From Corylus avellana (Eukaryota > Streptophyta > Magnoliopsida > Fagales > Betulaceae), in the NCBI RefSeq assembly GCF_901000735.1, contig NC_081545.1, forward strand, positions 15,770,963 to 15,834,962: a stretch of DNA of 64,000 bases. The letters run 5' to 3'. This document shows, piece after piece, positions 33,975 to 45,238 of this stretch. Position 1 is the stretch's first letter. Every line of letters begins with the position of its first letter. The notes under the pieces were generated by a model that did not search any database, was not told where the DNA came from, and saw nothing but the letters and a program-made list of their open reading frames with translations. The translations under genes were made by a program, and so were the position numbers.

Positions 33975-35100
33975 CAAAATTTTTATCTACATAAACCATG
34001 TTCATATTGTTTCAATCTTTATCATGAGGAAACCAATTGTCCAGATCTAGGAGCTGAGATCAACGACTTAAGTGACAAATTAGACCAAATCAAAGCAGCT
34101 AGATCTAATTTTTCATATGAACATCAGTTTTTCCAGTCCGGAATTTGATTCAAATTCCAATTTTTACAACCCGGACTGGAGCAACCAATTTGATTTCTCA
34201 TGGTTAGCTCAGGCTACAGGAAATTATGCTCACCAATTTGATGAAGTGCACCATTCAGAGATTATCCGCAATTCATCCACCAAGCTCAACCGCCGGTTTA
34301 TCAGTCCACCACTCAAGTGTCACAGCTTGCACCACAATCATCACTTGGAGACATGATGAAAGCATTCATGAAAAAAGTCGACCAGTCCATAGTCAACCGA
34401 AAAAGCTAACTCGTTCAACTCCCAAGCCGAACAAGAGCTGAAGAACACCACGATGAAGCTGAGGAATGCCAACATGGCCAATAGCAGAGACATACAAGAA
34501 CTTAAGCAAGCCATGACCAAGAAAGAAGGACAGATCGGTCATCTAGGTGTTGACTTCAACAGAATAGAGGAAGAAGAGTTTCAAAGTCAATTGATGGCTG
34601 AAAGACACTACATGATTGATGAGGATGATTCCGAAAATTCTTATTATAAGCATGCCCAAGTCACCATCACACTTGAGAGTGAGGAAATTGTGGATAACAA
34701 AGAGGAGGAAGAGAAAGAGGAACAACTTGAGCACCTTGAGCAAATTGAGCACTATGAGAACAGTGAACCCCAAACAAATCCTGATCTGCCCAGTGACATG
34801 GAAGTGAGTACTGAAGCTCCTGTCTGCATCACTGTCCCTCTTGAGACACATCAAGAGCCCAAAGCTTCATCACCTGAATGTCTCAAAGAGCCATCTTATG
34901 TCAAGATACTTAAGGACTTGTGCACACAAACACACAAATCTAGGAACCACTTTCCTAAGAGGATCCTTCGAAGCAAGCAATTCTACATAAGATGGCAAAA
35001 CATCATTCCATAAGGGTATGAAGTTTTGAAGAAGAAGGGGTGGAAGGAATTGGTTGAACATCCGCATGATAGGGGAAGCGTTGTAAAGTTTTCTCCTCCA
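33975..35100 (+). pseudogene. LARD gag-like protein remnant (copy 2)
   Basis: An open stretch near 33990-34060 encodes CSYCFNLYHEETNC, a C-x2-C-x4-H-x4-C knuckle. 34117-34356 continues with FSSPEFDSNSNFYNPDWSNQ. 34453-35013 (186 codons) includes a helical segment, a very acidic Glu-rich stretch (about residues 80-105) and a basic end (SRNHFPKRILRSKQFYIRW). A stop near 35012 breaks the frame before YEVLKKKGWKELVEHPHDRG. The same order occurs in copy 1 at 47071-48370. No pol domain follows. The family is known to me only as Ty3-associated gag-like ORFs. Confidence 0.75.
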
Positions 35101-36441
35101 GTTCAGCAATTAATCTTGTGATTTTTGTTTATATATATATATTGATGTTAGTTTTGATGACAGGTGTTTTGGTGTTTGACTTTGAAGGATGCCCTGCCCC
35201 CTTTTCACACCTTGATATGTCCTTACTTCCGGTAAAGTATTTCTATACTACACATTGAGGGTAATGTATAATTCAAGTTTAAGGGTATGGAAAAATACTT
35301 TTTCTGTTTATTTTTGTTCTTATTTGTTTTTATTTGTTTATTTTTATTTGTCTTTTTGTGCTAAAAAAAAATTTGAAAAAAAATAAATAAAATTGTGCTA
35401 TGTTGTTGCCAAGATTAAGTTAAACTATGACTGAGATTTGCATTTCATTGGATTGCTTAAAGGTTGAACACATCATTATGTCTTTAGGAGTCTGAGTCCT
35501 TTGACTTATTTTTGGGTAAAAGAGATTTCACTTGTTTTGAGATAAATTTTTATGAGCACATTAGAATGTTTTCTGTAAGGAATGAAGTTTGAACTTAAGC
35601 ATGTTCCTTTTGAGATTTGGTGAATGATCTATTGATGAATAACCTTAGCTTGCAAGATATTTCAAAAAAAAAAAAAAAAAAAAAATCATGTTGAGTTTTC
35701 CGCTGAGTAACCGGACCTCTTGCCTTATTAAGCATTGAGTGTTCGCGTCAAAATGAAGTTCAGTGTTGATTTATGACATGGCTAATCTGGCTTCGTAGCC
35801 TTTTTTACTTAAGTTAATAAGCCCTTAGGGATGTTCTACATCTAGTGCCCTAAAGCCACCTAACTTGGGAGTCATTAGCCTAACACTTGTTACATGGGTC
35901 AATTAGAAAGCTTAAGGGAGTTAGACATTGCAGAGCCTATAAAAAATAAAATAAAAAATAAAAAATAAAAAAATGCATATATTGCCTTGATTGTTTCATT
36001 TGATAGAGATTTTTACAAATTTTATGGAACTTGTCTTGAATTTAAACTGAAAGCTTCATGATTGTATGCTAATTACACTTTACGCTTTTCAGAACATATA
36101 AGGTCACGATTATCCACTTATGAGTGAATTGATTTTGGATTTCCTTTTGATTGTGATGATGGTGTTTGTCCTTTTAAGCTTGCTCGTGAATAAGAACCAT
36201 GGTTTGTGTGAAAATTCTTTCTTGTTAACAGCATAGTGCTACAATGTTTGTGGGTATTATTCCTGTTAAACCCTCCCGAAACTTCACTAGACCACTAGGG
36301 ATGCCTAGGGGTTTAAAAGGCTTGTTGCATGTGCTAAATGAAATCGTCTCTCACACGAAAGAGGATTTATGTTTCTTATTTTCATTTTATTTTTCGTTTT
36401 GTTTTACTAAGAGACTAGCAAAATGTAAGTTTGGAGGTGTT

Positions 36442-37381
36442 TGATTAGTGCCAAATATTGCATATTTGGACCCCTTTATTTACATTAGTTAATTCTTTAG
36501 CTATGTCGTTATTTAATGTTTTGTGTTAGTATTGTGTTTTTAGTGTTTTTAAGGTTGTTGAAGAAAAACTGCAGCTTTAAAGGGAAAATCAGATTCTGTA
36601 CACGTCTCAGTATTTTGATTATAACTTTTTGTTCAAATATTGGATTGAGATGATTCTAGTGGAATTGGAAAGCTAACCCAAAATACTACAATTCGTTGTG
36701 AAATAGGATTTTTCTAATTTGGTCGGTTACTATGCCAAAATCGCCATGCAGTAAAAGAACACAAATATGGACGAATCCTATTCCGATTTCAGACTTCTAT
36801 TTGGACTAGGCGGTAGACCTCCAAATTATCTAGGTTTATTAGGGCTTCTAAGACTTTCCTAAGCCTATAAATAGACCTCTTTGCTTTAAAAAAAAAAAAA
36901 TAGACAAGTCCAGAGAGCAAAATTCTACAGCTTTTCTCTTTAGTTTAGTTTAGGTTTAGATTTAGATTTTATTTTTATGTGGAACTAAATTCCCAACTAA
37001 GGTTAGGGATGAAGCCTCACCGATGAAGAATGACATCACTCTTATGTAAATCTTTATTTATCCGATTTTATTGAGTTTTATATTTCAATTGTTTTACTTC
37101 TTTTCAATTGGATTGATTGATTCTTGGATATCTTTTGTGATTCAAGGATATACTAGATGATTTGAGATAATTCAATACAATTGATTGTTTGATTTTATTT
37201 TCCTAAAAATTGGATATCCCTTGTGATTTGTTCTACGGATACATTATAGGTTAGGATTTAATTAGTTTAGATATAAATTGATGTTTCAAAAACACAATTC
37301 TGTATGGGTTCGACCTCGCACTTGCAAAACATTATATTGCAAACGATTCGTACACTTGCGAGTATTAAAATTTGCACAACA
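36442..37381 (+). repeat. LARD copy 2, 3' LTR (shortened, 940 bp)
   Basis: TGATTAGTGCCAAATATTGC start and TTTGCACAACA end, like 49768-51073, with several hundred bases missing from the middle. It is preceded by the purine-rich GTAAGTTTGGAGGTGTT, the polypurine tract position. Confidence 0.9.
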
Positions 37382-37682
37382 GTTTATCCAGAGTAGTTGC
37401 AGAGCATGCTCCCTTGTTCAAGGATGCGGGAAATGTGATCTTCGACTGCCTCGTTGCCATCATCGATGGTGCACTCTCTTTTTTGCAATCCAATCATTGG
37501 ACAACATCGCAAGGAATTATGGGATCCGATTTATTTAATTAGATCCATTTTCCATTTTCTTTTTCAGACTTAATCTTTTGTACTGTAATGATTGATTAGG
37601 GACGTTTGTTTCACCAACCCCTCTTCTTTTAGCTATATTTTAGGGATAAGTACTTCCGCTACCATCTATAATCATATCTGGG
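37382..37682. other. Spacer, no gene seen
   Basis: Follows the LTR end. It contains short open frames without recognisable motifs. Confidence 0.5.
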
Positions 37683-37805
37683 TGATTGGCTAAGGGTGAA
37701 AAAGCGGTTAGTAAAATTCATTAATCACCTTCACTAACCACCAAGGTGGTTAAGCGACGATTATCGGTTAATAACTTTAATAACCGCTAACCGCTTTTTT
37801 AAAAG

Positions 37806-37837
<32 letters not shown>

Positions 37838-38045
37838 AAAACGACGTCGTTTCTATGGTAATACGATAATACCCTACTACATATGACATCGTTTCTAGAT
37901 TTTTATACATTTGTATATATATTTAAACACAAAAACGATGTCGTTTCATGTGGCGATTAGCGGTTTTAAAAAACTCACTAACCGCCTTAAAAAACGGTTA
38001 GCAGTTAGTGTGTTAACCGTCTGCCTTTTTACCCCTATGATTGGC
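37683..38045. mobile_element. 347-bp hAT MITE with perfect 8-bp duplications
   Basis: The element is 37691-38037, with ends TAAGGGTGAAAAAGCGG and (inverted) TAGGGGTAAAAAGGCAG. It is flanked by TGATTGGC at 37683-37690 and 38038-38045. Both subterminal regions carry AGCGGTTAG/CTAACCGC words, as does the larger element at 52599-55370. The centre has a long poly(A) run. No coding capacity. Confidence 0.95.
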
Positions 38046-38699
38046 GATTGGTGGTGGTTCGGTCATAGGGTGGTTCGGCTACGTCCCAATGACAAAAATA
38101 AAATCAAAAAATCAAAAAACAAAAAAAATCAAAATGGAGGGGGTGGGCAAATCACCCCCAATAGCCATGAAGGTGGTTTGGCCTCCCCATCTGAGCAGCC
38201 TAATTCGTTCTGATGTAACACATTAATGAATATTCTCAATTTTTCTAACATCACGAGACTATTTTTTTTTTTTTTTTTTTGCTAATTCTATTGAGTGACT
38301 AATCTTTTTTAAAACTGATCAATGAACTATTTGACAAAACCCAAAACTACAAGGATAAAAAATGCATTTATCCTTCTCTCTCTCTCTAAGGGAAAGGGAA
38401 TCCTTTTATTTTCTATTAATATAAAGGTCGCATTACTTAGGCCCTGTTTCTTTCGACGTAAAATGGTTTTTAAGAAAATGATTTCCGCATTTACGGTGTT
38501 TAGTGAGTCGTAAAATAATAGTCAACGAAAAACATTTTCCCTTTAACCGAAAATCCTTCTTTAATTTTTGGAAAATGCTTTACGGATTTGAAAGCCACCC
38601 AGACCGGCCGGTCGGGGGTGGCCAAAGCCACCCCCTATGGCAAGCCAGCTGCCCCTTAATTTTTTAATATTTTTTTAATTATTTTTAAAATATAAATAA
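38046..38699. other. Spacer with GGTGGC blocks and a MITE end
   Basis: 38046-38200 and 38590-38660 carry GGTGGTTCGG/GGGGGTGGCC blocks. At 38441 TTAGGCCCTGTTTC has the look of a PIF/Tourist-type MITE start after a TTA target, but its other end was not found. No gene. Confidence 0.5.
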
Positions 38700-39162
38700 T
38701 AATTTATTATTATTTATATTAATCCAACAGATGTCCCATTTATGGCACCAGGATCTTTGATCTAGGCCATTAACTAAGTACTCTCCCATCTAAAATGGAC
38801 TGGAGATGATCCGATCCCGAAGGCAAATTGGTGTGAATCTTAAAGCTCTAGTAGCTCTAATCCCAATGTTAAATAATTAATTATTTTTTAAATTTAAATT
38901 AATAGAAAAAATATAAATTTAGTCATTTAATCTTGCAAAATATGAGTTTCACTTAGATTCATTCCATTTATTAAAGAAAATACCATGTGTTCTCCTAGCG
39001 TTCTTTGGTCTTAGATGGATATTATTTTATGAAAAGGCAAAAAAGAAACAAATCCTTATTTCTCTCTCCAAATTTTTTAAAAATAATATCTACATATGAC
39101 TAGAAGAACAAAAAAAAAAAACGAAAAGAACACCGGGCCCATTTATTACCCACAGAAACTTA

Positions 39163-39374
39163 GAGCACGTTTGAGAAATAAAGATTTTAAGTTAAAAAGA
39201 GTTTTTTGGGAAAAGCTTTATTTTTAAGCTTTTGCTAAGAGTGCGTTTTGGTCAATTTTAAACCCTCAAAAGCGCTTTCAATTTTTTTACAGAACATATA
39301 CTCTTTTCTTTAAACAAACTTTTTGAGTGTTATACGTACTTTTAAACCTTTCAAATGTACACCCAAACATGCCC
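39163..39374. mobile_element. Tourist/PIF-Harbinger-like MITE (arm A)
   Basis: TTA target duplications (39160-39162, 39375-39377), left end GAGCACGTTTGAG, right end (inverted) GGGCATGTTTGGG. 212 bp, no ORF. The same insertion is present in the other arm at 62923-63145, so it predates the duplication. Confidence 0.82.
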
Positions 39375-39554
39375 TTAATATGCTCGGTGCTTCCATACCC
39401 CTTTGTGCCCACCACTCATCAAGTGACACCTTAGCATTTTAAAATAAACCTAAGTTTAAAGAAAAAAAATCAAAAACACTACCACACCAGATTATTTCAC
39501 CTAAACCCTAAAAAATTAATTCTTTTTTTTTTAAAAAAAAAAAAAAAAAAATTG

Positions 39555-39790
39555 ATGGGGTGGCCAGGTCTCCCGCCGGCCACCCCATGGCCTAGGGGTG
39601 GCCCGCGCGGCCACCCCAAGCCCATATGGGGTGGTCAGTGAGCCACCCATGGCCGACGAGCCATGACCACATTTAGCTTGCCGACCACCCTAGATGGGCT
39701 GGCATTGGCATGCGTGGCCACCTCTGCCCATGGGGTGGCTCGCCGGCAACCCCAGATGGGCTGGGGGTGGCAGTGAGCCACCCTCAACCC
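39555..39790. repeat. GC-rich GGGGTGGCC block (arm A)
   Basis: Alternating GGGGTGGCC and GGCCACCCC words with strong self-complementarity. The counterpart in arm B is 62490-62690. Confidence 0.75.
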
Positions 39791-40614
39791 TTCCCCATAA
39801 TCTTAAAAAATTAAAAAAATAAAAAATAAAATAAAAAAATAAAATAAAAAATAAAAAATAAAAAATAAAAGGAAGAAGGAATAAAGCTATATAATATGGT
39901 GCTTTTGTTTTTATTTGGGTTTGTGCAATAATCCTAGGTGGCAGCTGCTTATTGGTGAGCACAAAAGAGCTGCTTATAGAAGTCATTCTCCTTACGCAAA
40001 CAAAACAAACATCTTAATTAAACTTGGCTTGGGCCTGGGGTCGGTCGGTCAATTTAAATAAAGCTAGCGTTCTGGTAGAATTGTTTAATTTCTTAAATAA
40101 AAATTACAGTATTGACTGAAAAATTATTAAATAAGCATATCATAGTCCTCCCAAGTTAGTTCTTAAACAGACTTAATTATTGACTTTTACATACATACAT
40201 ACAACTATTGACGTGGGAACACAAAAGAATGAGGAAAGAAGCACATTCTAGATGCATCATTCTAGACGACCCATATACCTCTATATTCAATTATTTTCTA
40301 TATTTTTAATGTATATATTTATTTCCTAAATAACTTATACACCAAATATTCCAAATATTAGGAAGGGAATGTTTTAGCATCGTAATTTTATAGAAAATTT
40401 GTGTGTTCAAATCGCAGGTAAAAAGATTCTTTTGTTTTGAAAACACATAATTTTAAATGTTAAATTGCGATTTTGAAAACCATACTGTAATTTTACTAAA
40501 CGCTTTAACTATGTTTTTATTGCAAACCCAATCGGACCATAACGCTACACTTTACACTCAGATTTTATGAACTAATGTTGACATGTTTGATGTGGGTTTT
40601 CATGCCAACTATTT

Positions 40615-40618
<4 letters not shown>

Positions 40619-40672
<54 letters not shown>
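40619..40672. repeat. (TA)n microsatellite
   Basis: Uninterrupted TA run of about 54 bases, some 100 bases past the original PLA1-A stop in transcript direction. Confidence 0.9.
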
Positions 40673-40675
<3 letters not shown>

Positions 40676-40770
40676 AAATTTATTTAAAATGAATATCAAA
40701 AGTAGGATAAATTAAAATAATAATGATAATAATACAAACCAATCAAGAAAACAAACCATTCAATTGGTTG

Positions 40771-40801
40771 TCAATAATACTCAGGGACAGGTAGGTGTTC
40801 G
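40771..40801 (-). pseudogene. Displaced last codons and stop of PLA1 copy A
   Basis: On the minus strand, the bases just outside the 5' LTR read CGAAC (the target duplication) and then continue the PLA1 frame for eight codons (HLPVPEYY) to TGA at 40773-40771. The same five bases, as CGAAT, end the main gene body at 56558-56554. Joining over one duplication restores the frame exactly, so this is the original C terminus of the lipase, moved 15.75 kb by a retrotransposon. The LPVPEY-type ending is what I expect of this lipase class, but that is from memory. Confidence 0.82.
40797..40801. repeat. Target-site duplication GTTCG, left copy
   Basis: Pairs with ATTCG at 56554-56558 with one substitution. 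Confidence 0.75.
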
Positions 40802-41606
40802 TGTTGTAATATTTGTTACAAACATTCATTTTTCAGTCATTTGAAAATATTTTATCATTTGATAATATCTTCACGAGTTTTTATGAGAAATAAAAATCAT
40901 CTTTAACTATTTTGGTTTATAACCATTTGTATTTATTACTTGGTTATGAGATATAACTTTTATGACCGTTTGTATTTATTACTTGGTTATGAGTTAATAA
41001 ATAAAAATTAGTTTTAATTGATTTTTACCGTTTTGACTGTTAGTCTTTAACAAGTTTTATTGTAGTTTGACCATTTGATTATTAACAAATGTTTTACTGT
41101 TTTTTGGTGTTATGACCGTTTGGTTATTAATTATATAAAGAAGGAAAACATTCCCAATCCTATGGTAGAGTGAGTTTGCAACAAGAAAGAAAGAAAGGCA
41201 AACTCATTTTCTTTATAAAAGAGTTTTGTCCTATTTTAGAAGACCAATTGCATAGAATTCGATTATATTCAATTTCTATTTTCTCTTTGCGGTTTTTTAT
41301 CAAGAAGATCAAAGGGTTGCTCTACTAGTCTTCGTTATTGGAAGTGCGTCCTTAACGAAGGTAGACGCTATAGTCTAATCCTAGGAGGTTTCATGTCAAA
41401 TGATCCGATCACACTGAGTTATACACTCTAGGAGGCACGAATCAACCTTTTATGGACAATGCTCTTGCGTGATTCTATAGCATTGTGAGATCCTTACATA
41501 CTCTACTTTTCATCTCTTGTATTTTATTTATTTTATTGTTTATTTTCATATTGTAATTATTTTATATCAATGAGAATTTGTGCACCATTCAAAATTATTT
41601 CTAACA
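40802..41606 (+). repeat. 5' LTR of the PLA1-inserted Copia-like element
   Basis: TGTTGTAATATTTGTTAC to TTATTTCTAACA, 805 bp. Related to the solo LTR at 23255-24001. Confidence 0.92.
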
Positions 41607-44102
41607 ATCTTAAAGGTTGATCATGATGGTTGCACAAATATTTTTATTCAACAGTATTTAAACTTATGAGAAGTCAAATACTATAAGAGTTTGCGGTATG
41701 CAATTCGCATATGAGAAAGATGAAACCAATTCTTGAGTGGAAAGATTTTATTGTGAAAAAATATCTGATAATTGATTCGTTTATTAGAAGAAGAGCTTAA
41801 TTTCATGTGTACGCATTGGAAGTGAAAATATTTTGGCTATAAGAGTTTTTGATTACTTGTCCTCAAATTGTGTTAATTTAATTTATTTGTCAAATAATTT
41901 TTTCTTGTTGGGTTATGAATCTTGCAACAAAAAGAGTTAAGCCTTTTATGATTTTAGAACTTAGCATTTTATGTTGTGTTGTGCTAAGCTTATTGGAGAA
42001 CATCATTGTAGATTAATAATAACAAAAGTGAGTGGTTACTCATTTTGTGATGGAGAAAATACATAGGTTGTGCTAATTGTGTGCAGAGAATACCACTTTG
42101 CTAAAGATTTTTGCAGGTAAGCACATATTAAGAGGAAGAGATGTGGTGTGCGTATTGAGTCGATCGGTTCTCATGACACCTAGTTGGTATGTGGTGACGA
42201 CAATCTATTTTGGAAGATCTTGGAGTAAAGCTGTTGGCTCCGCTGTAAGTTTTAAACTCTAATTCATAGGTCTTATTTTTTAAGACATAATATACATTTC
42301 ATTTATTAAAATGAAAAAAAAAATTCAAGTTATGATGGTGCTCCTTGATTGAATTAAAGCTGGTGCAAAATTTTATAATTACATGAATTTTGTATATGAT
42401 AAGTGGTGGCTTCTATTGACTCATCTATTTCAAAGAAGAAATAGTATCTAGCATTTATGTTAGCTATGACATGCTAGATTAGCATAAACACTTTAAGTTA
42501 TTTGGTAATTCCTCATATATATCATTCAGCTTTCAAATTTCTCTAACATGATGGTTCAGAATAAAATATATATGATTATTGAGGTTCATTTGATACGTGA
42601 TAAATTTATCATATCATAAGAATGATATCATTGGCGTAGTTATTAAAATGAGCCAATAATAGTAGATTATTATTTGGTTGAGTTTGATACTTTGCATATT
42701 TATTGGGGCTTTAGTTAAAAAGATTTTTTTTTTTTTTAAAAAAAAAAATCTTGATAGAACTTGAAATATGCAATCCCTATATATAATATATAAGGATCAT
42801 GTTGAAAAATCACAAGTGATGATTAATATTTTTTTAAACAGTTTTAGAACTGTCAATTGATAGAAAAGAAAGAAGAGAAAATTACATATCATACTTGGAG
42901 AAAGATGAACTCATAGAAGTCATTTCTTAAAGCATTTGTGTGCTATTATTAAAAAATTTATTTTCTTGTGACTTTTTGGTTTATTCCATTAATAATTAGC
43001 ATGATAGATTTATACATGTAAATCTTGGCTACATCAAGAGAATCAAGAGAAATTATAATACTGGAATAAATTATGAATGCTATGATTGTCAATATTTAGG
43101 CTATCTACCAAAGTGTGGAGGGAAGCCATTATTTTTTTTTGGTCACATTCATAAGCATTGTTTGGAATACCTCAAAGTGTGGGGGTTTTTGGCAAATGTT
43201 ATATTACTCAAGCCTAAAAGAAGGAAACTTGGTTTTAAAACTTATGATTGCAGTTTATTGGTTTTGCATGTAATAGTTCATGCTATAGATTCCTTATTAT
43301 CAAGAGTGATGCTCTAGATTACAATACTATTATTGAATCTAAAAATGTTATTTTCCTTGAGCATGTGTTCCTTTGAAAAATAAGGAAAAAAAATTTCATG
43401 ATATTTTGGTGCTTCTAATAAAATTATTGATGTGTAAGAATTGAGAAGAAACAAGCGAGCTAGAACGAAAAGGAATCTCGGTATGGATTTTATTACTTAT
43501 ATTGTTGATGATGATCCAATATGTTATGGTGAAGCAATTAAATCTCTTTTTGATTAATTTTTTGGTTAGAAACTATAAATAATGAATTGGAATAAATTAT
43601 GTCTAACCATACTTTGGAACTCGTTGAGTTACCTTCTAAAGCAAATCAATTGGTTATATATAGGTGTTTAAGAAGAAGCTTAAACCGGATGATACAATAG
43701 ATAAGTACATGGTAGACTTGGTAGCTAAAAGCTACAAGCAAATGCAAAATGTTGATTATTTGATACTTATTTTTCGGTTACTAAAATTGAATCTTTTGGA
43801 ATGTTATTTGCCATTAATTATATTTATAAACTTGTTGTACATCAAATGGATGTCAAAGTTATTTTTCTAAATGATGAAGAGATTTATATGGAGCAGCCCG
43901 AGGGACTAGTAATCCCCGGTCAAGATTATAAAGTGTATGAAATGGTGAAATTCTTGTATGGATTAAAGCAAGCTCCTAAACAGCGGCATGACAATTTTGA
44001 CAAGGTAATGTTGTCTAATTTATGCTTGATTAATGGTGCAAGTAAATGCATAGCAAGTTATATAATAATGAATGTCTCATTATTTGTTTATATATATTCA
44101 TG

Positions 44103-44110
44103 ACTTGCTT
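44103..44110. repeat. SINE target-site duplication ACTTGCTT, left copy
   Basis: Identical to 44224-44231. Confidence 0.85.
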
Positions 44111-44223
44111 CTTTTTTTTTTTTTTTGACATGTCCACACAAGGGAAGGGGAGAGGGGATTCGAACTAGTGACCTCCGCTTCATTAGGCGTGGTCCACAGC
44201 TGATTGAGCTACTCCTTGGGAAC
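44111..44223 (-). mobile_element. tRNA-derived SINE (113 bp)
   Basis: On the minus strand it has a box A-like GTAGCTCAATCAGCTG (44197-44212), a box B-like GGTCACTAGTTCGAATCCC (44155-44173) and a poly(A) end (poly(T) at 44112-44126). It is flanked by perfect 8-bp duplications. The size and promoter layout suit an Au-type plant SINE. It needs LINE machinery to move. Confidence 0.9.
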
Positions 44224-45233
44224 ACTTGCTTATTTTTTTAACTAACATTGATGTTGTGCATTAAATTAAAAGATTTCTTGCATCTAATTTTCATATGTAA
44301 GACATAGATAAAATGAATGTCATGTTGGACATTAAGGTTATTAGAGATAATTATTACATTATTTTATCTCAGATATATTATGCTCGAAAGATACTTAAAA
44401 GATATGAGCACTTTGATTATCCGCCTATGTTTACACCATATGGTTCAAAATATATTTGGCTAAGAATCACGGTGATTGTGTTTTGCAAGAAAAATATGCA
44501 CAAATCATTAATAACTTGATGTTTTGACAAACTGTGTATGCCTTGATATATATTACATATATAGTTAGTAGACTAAGTAGATATACTCATAATCATAGTA
44601 TTGAGCATTGAGATGCTATCTCTAAATTGTTGAGATACTTTAAAGGTACAATTAATTTTGGTTTGTCATGTTGTGATTATCCTGTTATATTGAAAGGATA
44701 TTGTGATGCTAACTGGATTTTTGATTCAGATAAGCAAAGCCTACTAGTGGCTATGTGTTTACTTTGGCTAAAGGAGCTATCTCTTGGAAGTCCTTAAAAA
44801 AGAATTGCATAGTAAGGTTTACTATGGAGTCAGAGTTAATTGCCTTGGAGAAGGCAAGAACTAAAGATGAATGGCTAATAACCTATTGGTTAATTTATTT
44901 GTCTTTTGAAGCTAACACAGTTCCACCTATGTGTTTATTGTGGTTTTCAGGCTGCCAAAGCTCGAGCAAATAATTTATAATAAGAAAGTGCACAATATTG
45001 TGAGGCATCGAGGGGGATAGGACTGATACCCAAATTATGACACTGTGATTGATACCCAACCTCTGTAATCAGAGATCCCATGATTGAGGTTTAATGGGAA
45101 ACGAAGTCACATGACTCACATGTGATCACGATATGGTACTGTCAATTTATGTTTATTAACTATCTTGTTGAGAAGATTAGTGATGAGTCTATCCCTATGG
45201 TGTAAGACAGTACAAGATTCAAAGTGATTAAGG

Positions 45234-45238
45234 ATGAG
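45234..45238. repeat. Target-site duplication ATGAG, left copy
   Basis: Matches 52336-52340, outside the two outer LTR ends of the LARD composite. Confidence 0.85.

Larger units (their letters stand above)
29578..37381 (+). mobile_element. LARD copy 2: 5'-truncated, interrupted by a nested Copia-type element
   Basis: Internal sequence at 29578-29687 and 33966-36441 follows the internal region of LARD copy 1 (about 47060-49767) in order. The 3' LTR is 36442-37381. The 5' LTR is absent. At 29688-29692/33966-33970 the element is split by an insertion with AACTA duplications. It encodes only a gag-like protein remnant, so it is non-autonomous. Confidence 0.87.
38700..40770. repeat. Inverted segmental duplication, left arm (3' flank of PLA1 copy A)
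   Basis: In reverse complement, 38700-40510 follows 61825-63640 colinearly. Shared elements include the Tourist-like MITE, the GGTGGC block and runs such as TAATCTTGCAAAATATGAG and AAGCTCTAGTAGCTCTAAT. It lies directly downstream of the separated end of PLA1 copy A (40771-40801), so it is that gene's original 3' flank. A (TA)n microsatellite (about 40619-40672) lies in the presumed 3' UTR. Confidence 0.88.
42465..45012 (+). pseudogene. Decayed Copia pol (integrase, reverse transcriptase, RNase H)
   Basis: Many stops and shifts, but the order is clear. A HARLA-type GAG-pre-integrase piece lies near 42470. Integrase C-terminal words lie at 43090-43560 (FGHIHKHCLEYLKVWG, RRNKRARTK-like, MDFITY). 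RT lies at 43660-44103 (FKKKLKPDDTIDKYM, VHQMDVKVIFLN, EEIYMEQPEGLVIPGQ, LYGLKQAPKQ). The catalytic YVDD position reads YIHD near 44090-44104 and is followed at once by a SINE. RT/RNase H remains lie at 44313-44973 ([22 protein letters not shown]). It is not functional. Confidence 0.88.

Noticed and set aside
40802..41606. Placing the PLA1-A stop at the LTR-encoded TAA as the native end
   Set aside because: The residues after NHE derive from LTR sequence, and an in-frame continuation exists on the far side of the element.
42077..42262. 61-codon ORF and similar short ORFs in the Copia relic
   Set aside because: Out of frame with the decayed pol domains or free of motifs; expected by chance.
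44155..44212. tRNA-like sequence on the minus strand
   Set aside because: Box A and box B are present, but there is no cloverleaf-length gene. It has a poly(A) tail and target duplications, so it is a SINE and not a tRNA gene.
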